Origin: Sphaerothrix epifaneia
Lineage (GTDB): Bacteria; Cyanobacteriota; Cyanobacteriia; Phormidesmidales; Phormidesmidaceae
Direction of reading: 5' to 3'
DNA length: 64,000 nt
Assembly (NCBI RefSeq): GCF_042788235.1
Contig: NZ_JBHZOL010000085.1
Span: 1-64,000 of the forward strand
The notes beneath the pieces are model-generated. The model worked only from the letters and a program-made list of their open reading frames with translations, ran no database searches and was not told the DNA's origin. A program made the position numbers and the translations under genes. Each line of letters opens with the position of its first letter. Within the stretch, counting starts at the first letter, position 1. This document shows, one piece after another, positions 17,328-24,946 of this stretch.

Positions 17328-17972
17328 CTATTTTTTGAGCTGAATGTTAGTAAAGCGATAGTCTTGCGCCACTGAACCCGTCTCCGTTTCAGTCACAACC
17401 TGACGTCGAGACAAGATGAAATAGTCACCTACTTTTTCATACTCGTCTTCAAACACGCTTTTTCCTCCCTTTTGCTCACCAGACTGCGGATCGTGGTAAA
17501 CAGAGTCGTAGCGGTGGGACAAATAGCCTGCACCCGTCTGGTGGCTGCTAAAGGTATGAATCGTCACCACAACCCCATGAATATGGCGATGCACCATTGA
17601 CACTTCGTTGTCGCGCAACTGATAGCGATCGCCTTCAGCTTTTCCCCCCATCAAAATTTCGACAGCCCCCTCGCTATCCGTTTCGCCATAGACAAATGTA
17701 TTCTGGCCGTGAGTATCCTCAAAGCTACGCCGCACCCGGTGAATAGCAGTTTCCCAAAGCTGCTGATGAATGGCTTTTTGAGCCGCCTCATCGTCTATAC
17801 CTGTCACCTCCGCTTTCAAGTCGGCGCTGACAGTGGCTTGACCCGTAAAGGTTTCGTCACCCACTTTGTAGGTCACCTCTGCTGTATAACCCGGAAAATT
17901 GGCATCCCAGGTATAGCGATTTTCGTAAGCCGAGCGAAACAGTTCGCGGGCTGAAGTTTGCGTTCCTACCAT
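17328..17972 (-). CDS. DUF3386 family protein
   Basis: A cyanobacteria/plastid-lineage protein of unknown function. The 214 residues match the family length. They have no signal peptide or membrane segment, and the many beta-strand stretches suggest a soluble cytosolic barrel-like domain. Family-typical stretches are ARELFRSAYENRYTWD near the N-terminus, VHRHIHGVVVTIHTF and FEDEYEKVGDYFILSRRQ. It is monocistronic as far as can be seen, with the convergent MlaE-type gene on one side and the raf1 block upstream on the same strand after a 290-bp gap. Confidence 0.8.
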   Translation of the reverse strand: MVGTQTSARELFRSAYENRYTWDANFPGYTAEVTYKVGDETFTGQATVSADLKAEVTGIDDEAAQKAIHQQLWETAIHRVRRSFEDTHGQNTFVYGETDSEGAVEILMGGKAEGDRYQLRDNEVSMVHRHIHGVVVTIHTFSSHQTGAGYLSHRYDSVYHDPQSGEQKGGKSVFEDEYEKVGDYFILSRRQVVTETETGSVAQDYRFTNIQLKK

Positions 17973-18259
17973 GCGGAGTACTCCTAGGGTGTGAGTGATT
18001 TGCTGTTTTCATAGTAACGAGTCACGGGGAGGGGAGATAAGACCATGAAGAAGTCGGTAGATAAACTAGAAAGATCAGCAGCCTGCAGTAGAGGGTTCGT
18101 CAATTAAGAGCACTGCTGGTTTTGGGTTCAGCTCACCCAAGCCCCTTGCTCCAGCCAGCCAGACCGAGCACCCCTTAGAACATCGCCGTTCAAATCAGTA
18201 CCCTTGCTCCCCCACTTTCCCCACCTTCCCCATCTCTCACATCTCCTCCCCCTTCCCCA

Positions 18260-18466
18260 TCACCCCTTCCCCTCAATCTCCTCAGACTTACCCCTCACTG
18301 GCGGCAACTTTTCCACTAGCCCCATTTCAAAGGCCACATCTGGTAATTCACCCGCAATATACTGGCCGGGTTCAAACACTCGTCCTGGTGTGAGACAAAC
18401 TTGTCGCAGTTCGACTAGCTCCGACGGTTCAAAAATACTGCGAGATAAGCGGCGTTCTAACGGCAT
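18260..18466 (-). CDS. Small hypothetical protein downstream of raf1
   Basis: 68 residues beginning MPLERRLSRSIFEPSELVEL. The ATG at 18466 is chosen because AGAGAGG sits five bases upstream. A reading with an earlier start would add 17 codons and overlap raf1. It begins 10 bp after the raf1 stop, so it should be co-translated from the same transcript. The sequence is soluble, with no recognised domain; a Gly/Pro-rich middle (TPGRVFEPGQYIAGELPD) could be a short beta structure. The C-terminal dozen residues are charged. Confidence 0.55.
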   Translation of the reverse strand: MPLERRLSRSIFEPSELVELRQVCLTPGRVFEPGQYIAGELPDVAFEMGLVEKLPPVRGKSEEIEGKG

Positions 18467-18476
18467 GGTGACCTCT

Positions 18477-19568
18477 CTATTCGTCGATTTGCCAGAGTTC
18501 GCGGGTGTAGTCTTCATCTAAAATGCGCTTAGGCCGAATCACAAGAATGACCCGTCCCAGCAGACGATCAGAGGGCTGAGCGTCAAACCACTGTAAATCC
18601 AGGCGATCGCCCGCCTCAACGCCAAAGTAACTATCGGCTCGCCAATCGCGTTGCGCCCGATCGATCACAAGCAGCACCGTTTCCGTCGCGTTTGGGTCTA
18701 ATCCCGGCAACTGTCGCGCTTGAGCCAAAATTCCAACCGGATCTTCAGCCTGCAAAATAACCTGCCAACCCGGTACGGGCACCCAAGCCCCTGGCCCCTC
18801 GGCAAATTTAACCAAGCCAAAGGGTTCTTCCGCCAAGGTTACGGGTACCGCCTTGAAAGCCTCGGTGGGTAAAGGCCATTCACCCGCTACCGGAATCAGA
18901 CGCGGCAGTTCGGTTTCAGTTTCGAGGCGATAAATGGGCAGCTTGGGCGCGGGTTTAGCTTTAACCACGGTAAAGTCGAGTAGTAGCTTTTCGATTTGCT
19001 CACGGGCGCTACCGCTGTGGGCAAATCGCAACCCCTGGGCAATTAAGCGCGATCGCTTGGGTAAATCGGCTTGCTGCCGAGCTAAGCGCCAGTAGTGATA
19101 AGCCACCGCATCTCCGGCATGTTTGGTAAAACCTGTCGGCGGTTGCTCAGAGTAAGAATATTCTCGCAGGGCTTTAGCAATCTCGCGCACCTGTTCGATC
19201 TCTAGGCTGTGCTGCACGATTAAATCAGCGGCTTGAGCGCGATCGCTTTGCGACAAAATTCGCAGTTCATAGAGCAAATCGCTGCCACGTTGCTGAAAAT
19301 GCGATCGCGCCTGCTCAGAAACCCCGGCGGCCAGCATTGAAGCATAGACTTGAGCCGCCACAATGATTTGATTTTGCTGGATTGGCTCGAAACCCGTTTC
19401 TTCAAAAATTTTCTGCGGACTCAGTCCCGCTTTTTGGAGAGTTTGGCAGGCTTGGCCCCAAGCCACCCAAGTACCCTGCTTACGACGCAACTGTTGCAGG
19501 AGAGCAGCCTGATCGCTGGCGGCAGTCGTCGCGTGCCCATCAGAATGGTTAGAAGGAGTCGAGGTCAT
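18477..19568 (-). CDS. raf1: Rubisco accumulation factor 1
   Basis: An assembly chaperone that holds the RbcL antiparallel dimer after GroEL release and hands it on to form the RbcL octamer and then Form I Rubisco. The 363 residues have the expected layout. An N-terminal helical domain contains WVAWGQACQTLQKAG and PQKIFEETGFEPIQQNQI. A helical repeat region follows, then the C-terminal beta domain, which in Raf1 mediates dimerisation (IYRLETETELPRLIPVAG, LQWFDAQPSDRLLGRVIL). The ATG at 19568 is preferred to a TTG five codons earlier. rbcLXS is not in the window. Confidence 0.9.
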   Translation of the reverse strand: MTSTPSNHSDGHATTAASDQAALLQQLRRKQGTWVAWGQACQTLQKAGLSPQKIFEETGFEPIQQNQIIVAAQVYASMLAAGVSEQARSHFQQRGSDLLYELRILSQSDRAQAADLIVQHSLEIEQVREIAKALREYSYSEQPPTGFTKHAGDAVAYHYWRLARQQADLPKRSRLIAQGLRFAHSGSAREQIEKLLLDFTVVKAKPAPKLPIYRLETETELPRLIPVAGEWPLPTEAFKAVPVTLAEEPFGLVKFAEGPGAWVPVPGWQVILQAEDPVGILAQARQLPGLDPNATETVLLVIDRAQRDWRADSYFGVEAGDRLDLQWFDAQPSDRLLGRVILVIRPKRILDEDYTRELWQIDE

Positions 19569-19716
19569 AGCAGATCGGCACAACGGCCTCAGTGGTCAAT
19601 TTCCCTGACTCTAGCGCGATTTGTGAGCGATCGCGCCTCAGGTCAAAATAAAGTTAATCGAAAGCTTGACGTTGACGCGATAGACAAGCGATGATGAATA
19701 ACGCAATTTACAGCAT

Positions 19717-19789
19717 GGGGCTATAGCTCAGCTGGTAGAGCACCTCAATGGCATTGAGGGGGTCAGCGGTTCGAGTCCGCTTAGCTCCA
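19717..19789 (+). tRNA. tRNA-Ala (anticodon GGC)
   Basis: A standard cloverleaf. The acceptor GGGGCTA/TAGCTCC has one G-U pair, the D arm is AGCTCAGCTGGTAGAGC, the anticodon stem CCTCA/TGAGG has loop ATGGCAT (GGC), the T loop is TTCGAGT and the discriminator is A. CCA is not encoded. Confidence 0.95.
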
Positions 19790-20158
19790 TTTTTAAGCTG
19801 CTGTGTTAGCACCTCCTTTAAGCAGGTGTCTTTCATACTGGCAAGTGGCCAAAGGGCTACCCCATCAGGCACCCACACCCCAGCAAGTTCAGCCTTGGGC
19901 TAAATCCAGGCATGGCCTATCTACTTAGGCTGAAGATCCGGCGGTTCTCAGCACCACGCACCTAGCTACAAGGCGTCGAAGAGTAAACTGATTGAGCCCC
20001 CCCCCGTTTCATGCTTTGTCAAGGCAGACTGATCTGAGCCACGCTGACTTACCCAGACAAATGGACAATTCCATGATTTCAACGAGAATTTGTAAATTGC
20101 TGTAAGGTAACTTTGCCTATGGTTGACAACATCTTTAGATCGATTTTTTAGATAAATT
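19790..20158. other. 369-bp intergenic region
   Basis: No gene is supported. A small hairpin (CACCT...AGGTG, near 19810-19829) just after the tRNA may end its transcript. The right end holds the promoter candidate for the following response-regulator gene. Confidence 0.45.
20123..20153 (+). promoter_or_regulatory. Candidate promoter of the GGDEF response-regulator gene
   Basis: A perfect TTGACA (20123-20128) is followed at 17-20 bp by the T/A-rich TTTTTTAGATA (about 20145-20154). Initiation 6-8 bp further on would coincide with the GTG start at 20159. That would make the message leaderless, in line with the lack of any Shine-Dalgarno. Confidence 0.35.
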
Positions 20159-22543
20159 GTGAAAATTCTGTTGGTGGAGAATGACGGCTTAACCGCTAGT
20201 CTGCTTGCAGAAGCCTTGACGGCTCAACAATATGAAGTCAGCATCATGACAACGGCTGAGCAAGTCAATGTAGAGTCAGTCATCGCTTTCGACTATGATT
20301 TAATTCTCCTCACACTGCTGATCTCTAACTTCAACGGCATTGACTTTTGTCGGCAACTGCGGGGTCGAGACTATCACAAGCCAATCCTTTTGATCACATC
20401 CGGTAATTCAAGTGCCGAAGTCAGTGCCGGACTTGAAGCCGGAGCAGATGATTATATTGCTCAGCCTTACAATCTGGCGGAGCTAATGGCTCGGATTCGA
20501 GCGTTGCTGCGCCGCAGCCGATTAACGGCACCAACGCCCACTTTACGGGTTTTGAGCCACGGTAGCCTCTTGCTCAATCTGGAAACTGCCACTCTCAGGT
20601 ACCAGCACGCAGTTGTCGCGCTAACGCCGCCAGAAGTTGACTTAATCGCCCTGCTGCTAGAGTCTCCTCAGCAAGCCTTTAGTCGAGCGCAGCTTGTCGA
20701 ACGCCTCAGTACACCTGAACATCGGCTGAGCCGCCGCGCCATCGCTGAGCTGATTCGCCGACTGCGCCACAAGTTTAGGCAGTCTGGGATAGAAGCAGGG
20801 CCAATTGAGACGGTTTATGGATCGGGCTATCGCCTACATTCGTCGATCGCCCAGTCACCTCCTATCTGGCCTATTCCGCCCAATCGACTAGCGCCTTCTT
20901 TGGGGCTTAATCGCGTTCTAGAGCGCTTTCGAGGTTCTTTTCAAGAACAGGTTGTCAATTTAGAGCGGGTCTATCATCAGCTCTTAGAACAGGGTCTGCA
21001 AGCTGAACTCAGACGCACGGGCGAACAAGAAGCGCATAAACTGGCGGGGGGATTGGGGATTTTTGGCTATCTGACTGCATCCGATATTGCCCGCGAAATT
21101 GAATGGATTTTGAGTGACCCTAATCGCTCTAACAAATCTTTGATTCAAGATTTGGCCGCCCAGTTAGCCGCCCTCAAACAAGCTCTCACCTATCCCCCTG
21201 CGATCGCGGTACCAGAAGCACTCGTCCCCAGCCAGATTCCTTCTGTTTTAGTTGTGGATGACGATGTGGCGCTGACAGAAACGCTGAAGCAAGATGCGAT
21301 CGCTTGGGGGGTTGACTTAGAAGTTGCCCACGACCTCGGCAGTGCCCGTCAGCAAATTATGCAGTCAGCGCCGGATGTGATTTTGCTTGACCTCATTTTT
21401 CCGGATACAGACGAAGACGGCTTAGAACTGTTGCAAGAGTTGCGAGAGCAGTTTTCTGATATTCCAGTGCTGACGATGACCATTCGCGATCGCCTAGCCG
21501 ACCGGGTTACCACGGCTCGTCTGGGTAGCCGAGGGTTTTTATCTAAACCCATTCCTTCGGCTCAGGTCTTTGAAGAGGTGATGAAAACCCTGTTTCAACG
21601 ACAAGCAACCAGCAACAAAGTCATCATTGTCGATTCTGACCCGGCCATGCTGAGCAACATTAGCATTTTTCTCAGCAGCCATAATTTTCAGGTTATTGCA
21701 CTGGGAAATCCCAACGACTTTTGGCATGTGCTAACCGCGACGGCTCCCGATTTGCTGTTGCTCAATGCCCAAATGCCCACCTTTAGCGGGCTTGATCTCT
21801 GTCAGGTGGTGCGTCAAGATCCGCATTGGGGCGACCTGCCGATTGTGGTGATGACGCCGGATGCCAATCAGCGAACGATTGAAATGGCCTTTATGGCTGG
21901 AGCCGACGATTTTATCAGCAAGCCGATTGAGCCTTCTGACCTGCTACGACGGACGGTGGGACGGGTAGAGCGATCGCGTTTACAAAAGCAAATCAAGCGG
22001 CGCAAGCAGCAAGAACACCAAGCCCTCTATCATCTAGCCACTATTGATACGTTGACCCAGGTTGCCAACCGTCGCCGCCTCAACGAATATCTCAAACACG
22101 AATGGCAACGGCTACGGCGTGAACAAGCCCCCCTCTCCCTCATCCTCTGCGATATTGACTATTTCAAAAACTACAACGACCACTACGGCCACCCTGCAGG
22201 CGATGTCTGTCTACAGCAAATTGCTCAAACTATTCGCACATTGGTCAACCGTCCAGCCGATTTGGTTGCTCGTTATGGCGGCGAAGAGTTTTGCCTAGTA
22301 CTGCCCAAAACGCCGCTGGCGGGGGCTGTTCACATTGTCAACCAAATTCAGCAAGCGATCGCCCTGCTGAGAATTGCCCACAATCCTTCCCCCATTAGCG
22401 ACTTTGTCACGTTGAGCTTTGGCATTACCACCTTAGTGCCTGCAACTGAAAACTCAGTAGAGCAACTGATTGCTGCGGCTGACCAGGCTTTGTATGAGGC
22501 CAAAGCACAAGGGCGTAACACCTACTGCACCGTTTTACTATGA
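20159..22543 (+). CDS. Multi-receiver response regulator with Hpt and diguanylate cyclase domains
   Basis: A 794-residue cytosolic signalling protein. The order is receiver (1-118), OmpR-type winged helix (about 125-225), Hpt (about 245-330), receiver (355-470), receiver (478-600) and GGDEF (620-790). The cyclase motif is GGEEF (707-711), so c-di-GMP synthesis is likely. Hpt His293 (AHKLAGG) and the middle receiver Asp411 are intact. The first receiver has Thr52 at the phosphoacceptor site and Gln102 for the conserved Lys; the third has Asn536. Only one of three receivers can therefore be phosphorylated in the normal way. The GTG start has no ribosome site. It is followed at 43 bp by a histidine kinase, its probable partner. 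Confidence 0.88.
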   Translation: MKILLVENDGLTASLLAEALTAQQYEVSIMTTAEQVNVESVIAFDYDLILLTLLISNFNGIDFCRQLRGRDYHKPILLITSGNSSAEVSAGLEAGADDYIAQPYNLAELMARIRALLRRSRLTAPTPTLRVLSHGSLLLNLETATLRYQHAVVALTPPEVDLIALLLESPQQAFSRAQLVERLSTPEHRLSRRAIAELIRRLRHKFRQSGIEAGPIETVYGSGYRLHSSIAQSPPIWPIPPNRLAPSLGLNRVLERFRGSFQEQVVNLERVYHQLLEQGLQAELRRTGEQEAHKLAGGLGIFGYLTASDIAREIEWILSDPNRSNKSLIQDLAAQLAALKQALTYPPAIAVPEALVPSQIPSVLVVDDDVALTETLKQDAIAWGVDLEVAHDLGSARQQIMQSAPDVILLDLIFPDTDEDGLELLQELREQFSDIPVLTMTIRDRLADRVTTARLGSRGFLSKPIPSAQVFEEVMKTLFQRQATSNKVIIVDSDPAMLSNISIFLSSHNFQVIALGNPNDFWHVLTATAPDLLLLNAQMPTFSGLDLCQVVRQDPHWGDLPIVVMTPDANQRTIEMAFMAGADDFISKPIEPSDLLRRTVGRVERSRLQKQIKRRKQQEHQALYHLATIDTLTQVANRRRLNEYLKHEWQRLRREQAPLSLILCDIDYFKNYNDHYGHPAGDVCLQQIAQTIRTLVNRPADLVARYGGEEFCLVLPKTPLAGAVHIVNQIQQAIALLRIAHNPSPISDFVTLSFGITTLVPATENSVEQLIAAADQALYEAKAQGRNTYCTVLL

Positions 22544-22586
22544 GACTTAGCGGTGCAGCACTGCCCTGTTTGATCTTTATGATTGC

Positions 22587-23957
22587 ATGAGAAAAATCTT
22601 AGAGAGATTGCAGTCACTTTCGGTTGCCTTCAGTTTGCTTCAGACGTCTGCGGTATCGGGCGATCGCGCTTGCCCATCAGTCATGGTTAGAAGCGCAATT
22701 TTGTTAACCTTGCCCCTTGGCTTTATTGGGGGCATCATTGCCTATTTGAGTGCCCATCACCATTGGGGCATTCGAGGGCTAAGCTTTGCGGGTTTGGGCT
22801 GCGCTACTCTGTTCGGCGTGTGGAGCCAACGCTGGCAAGCCAAAGCCTTGGTGAGCCGCACCCAAGTTTATTATCCAGGTTTGTTTGAGCAGACACCGCT
22901 TGGATGGGGGATTAGTCAGCTAGAGGGGCGCTTGATCGAGGTAAATGAATCGCTGTGCCGCCTCACGGGCTACAGCCGCGCCGAATTGATCGATCGCCCC
23001 TTAGCGGATTTGATCGTACCGGGCGATCGGATTGAGTATCAGGCTAGCGTTTACACCCTGCTGACTCAAACCCAGCGCAGCCTTTTTTTAGAACGACGCC
23101 TGCAAACTAAACCTGGCAAAGTCATTTGGGTTAGTCTTCAGGCGACTTTGGTTAACAGTCCAGACCGCCCACCCTTGCTAAGTCTGATTGTGCAAGACAT
23201 CAGCCAGCATCGCCGTCGAGAACAAAAACAAACTGAATTTCTAGCCAATATCAGCCACGAATTGCGAACCCCTTTGACCGCCATTCAAGGATCTTTGGGA
23301 CTGCTCAAAGCCGGAATTTATCAAAGCCATCCTCAAAAGGCCAATCGTATGCTTGAAATCGCTGATTTAGAATGCGATCGCCTGGTGCGCCTGATTGATG
23401 AGATTTTAGCGTTTGAGCGCTTGCAGACCGGACAAGTCTTACTGCCTTTACAACCCTGCTATGCCGTCAGCCTGCTAGAGCAAGCAGCCCGTAGTCTACA
23501 CGCGATCGCCCAAAACAAAGCCATCTGCTACCACATTGAACCTTCAACCGTGCAGGTACAGGCGAATCCAGACGCCGTTTTGCAAATCCTTACCAATCTC
23601 ATTAGCAATGCCATCAAGTTTTCACCACCGGGGAGTACCATTTGGCTAAAAGCGAGCAGCTTGCCGGATACTCAACAGAGTTGCAGGCATTTAACCCGCC
23701 AAAGCGTAGTTTTTATGGTTCAAGACCAGGGCTGCGGTATTCCCAGCGATCAGCGCAGCGTCATTTTTGAGCGTTTTCATCAAATTCATCCATCCGGTGT
23801 CGCTGCCGCACCCGGTACGGGCTTGGGGTTAGCGATTTGTAAAAGCCTGGTAGAGCAACAGGGCGGTAAAATCTGGGTGAATAGCCAGGTTAACCAAGGC
23901 AGTACCTTCTTCTTTACATTGCCGCTGTCCAATGGCGAGAAAAATTTTGATTATTGA
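22587..23957 (+). CDS. Membrane PAS sensor histidine kinase
   Basis: 456 residues. Two adjacent hydrophobic segments (about 34-80) anchor it in the membrane. A PAS domain follows (about 90-205; QTPLGWGISQLEGRLIEVNE, RLTGYSRAEL), then HisKA with the phospho-accepting His in NISHELRTPL (about residue 223) and HATPase_c with NLISNAIKFSPPG (N box), DQGCGIP (G1) and GTGLGLAICK (G2). All kinase motifs are complete. It overlaps the next response regulator by 26 bp and follows the multi-receiver protein closely, so the three probably form one operon and one relay. Confidence 0.9.
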   Translation: MRKILERLQSLSVAFSLLQTSAVSGDRACPSVMVRSAILLTLPLGFIGGIIAYLSAHHHWGIRGLSFAGLGCATLFGVWSQRWQAKALVSRTQVYYPGLFEQTPLGWGISQLEGRLIEVNESLCRLTGYSRAELIDRPLADLIVPGDRIEYQASVYTLLTQTQRSLFLERRLQTKPGKVIWVSLQATLVNSPDRPPLLSLIVQDISQHRRREQKQTEFLANISHELRTPLTAIQGSLGLLKAGIYQSHPQKANRMLEIADLECDRLVRLIDEILAFERLQTGQVLLPLQPCYAVSLLEQAARSLHAIAQNKAICYHIEPSTVQVQANPDAVLQILTNLISNAIKFSPPGSTIWLKASSLPDTQQSCRHLTRQSVVFMVQDQGCGIPSDQRSVIFERFHQIHPSGVAAAPGTGLGLAICKSLVEQQGGKIWVNSQVNQGSTFFFTLPLSNGEKNFDY

Positions 23958-24333
23958 TGATGAAGAACGCATCCGTGAGGTGGTGCGGGCTTGTCTTGAA
24001 GATTTAGCAGGTTGGCGAACTTGGGGCGCGGCTTCGGGTTTGGAGGGGCTAGCACAGGCCAGACTAGAACAGCCAGATGCGATTTTGCTCGATGTTGCCA
24101 TGCCTGCTGCTACAAACGGGTTGGAGATATTAGCTGCCATCAAGGCAGATAGCCTAATTCAGACCATTCCAGTGATTTTGTTGACGGCTAAAGGCAGAGC
24201 CAGCGATCGCGCCCATTTTGCCCAGCTTGACATTGCCGGAGTTATCTACAAACCCTTCAACCCGCTCAGTTTAAGCACTCAAGTCGCCCAGATATTGGGC
24301 TGGGTCAGTCGTCAGGCTAGGCCGCAGTTATAG
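23932..24333 (+). CDS. Single-domain response regulator
   Basis: 133 residues that are essentially one CheY-like receiver, with no output domain. The acidic pair is in LIIDDEE, the phosphoacceptor Asp in ILLDVAMP (about residue 45), the Thr in ILLTAK and the Lys in VIYKPF, all present. Its start lies inside the last codons of the upstream kinase gene (26-bp overlap in another frame), so translation is coupled and the kinase is the likely phosphodonor. It may pass phosphate to the Hpt domain of the multi-receiver protein (inference). Confidence 0.9.
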   Translation: MARKILIIDDEERIREVVRACLEDLAGWRTWGAASGLEGLAQARLEQPDAILLDVAMPAATNGLEILAAIKADSLIQTIPVILLTAKGRASDRAHFAQLDIAGVIYKPFNPLSLSTQVAQILGWVSRQARPQL

Positions 24334-24334
24334 C

Positions 24335-24420
24335 TAAAGGCAAAAAGGTAAGGCTGAGGGCAAAAGCAAGGCTATGCTGTCATCGGCTTGGGGCTATTTG
24401 AGCGTCTTAACGCTTGAGGC
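24335..24420 (-). repeat. Dispersed intergenic repeat, partial copy
   Basis: It reads AGCTAAAGGCAAAAAGGTAA then GGCAAAAGCAAGGCTATGCT, parallel to the start of the copy at 45004. The palindromic core is eroded. Confidence 0.45.
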
Positions 24421-24761
24421 GACGGCGCTGTATCCCATCCGAAGACATACAGAGTCACGGCAATTGTTGCATCCGTATTTTTACGGTCAGCGGCTCTTGT
24501 CTATGAGCGACAGGCGATCGCAGCCGTCTGTTAACGAGCCGCACCTTTATTTAGGGCAACAGCGGTCTGAATTAGAAGGCAGGCGATCGCCGCAAACTCG
24601 TTTATCTCTGTAGAAACTCGTAGAGTTTAAGCCTCTTTTCTCCGTACACTCACTTAATTTTGTCTGCTAGAAAATGCCTAAGGTTGCCGATGACGACAGC
24701 GAAAAAGTCGCAGAAGCTAGAGGGGCACTGTCCCGGCTATCGCCCATCGGCTAGCTTTCGG

Positions 24762-24845
24762 CCAGGTATAGCTGCAGCTACCAGAGTTGAGCCACTTGAG
24801 TGGCTAAAAGCCTTTGACCAAAGGTCTTTCAGGCGGCGTTCTGGC
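24762..24845 (+). repeat. Dispersed intergenic repeat, copy 3
   Basis: TAGCTGCAGCTACCAGAGTT is followed by GAGCCACTTGAGTGGCTAAA and a CTTTCAGGCGG tail. The left half matches the reverse complement of the copy at 45004. Confidence 0.5.
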
Positions 24846-24946
24846 TTGAGCGTTCTCAGGCACGCAGCGCCAGGTTGTAAGATCCGTAGCTCATTTTGCG
24901 CCCCGTTGAGCCATCCTCAGACATCGTCATTAGCGTTGAGGTTTGC

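Larger units (their letters stand above)
24334..24946. other. 613-bp intergenic region with two repeat copies
   Basis: Two open readings here (24374-24613 and 24660-24962) look non-coding: no ribosome sites, and repeat or low-complexity composition. Copies of the dispersed repeat lie near 24335-24420 (reverse) and 24762-24845 (forward). The promoter for the downstream kinase should be in the right part; no clear element is visible. Confidence 0.55.
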
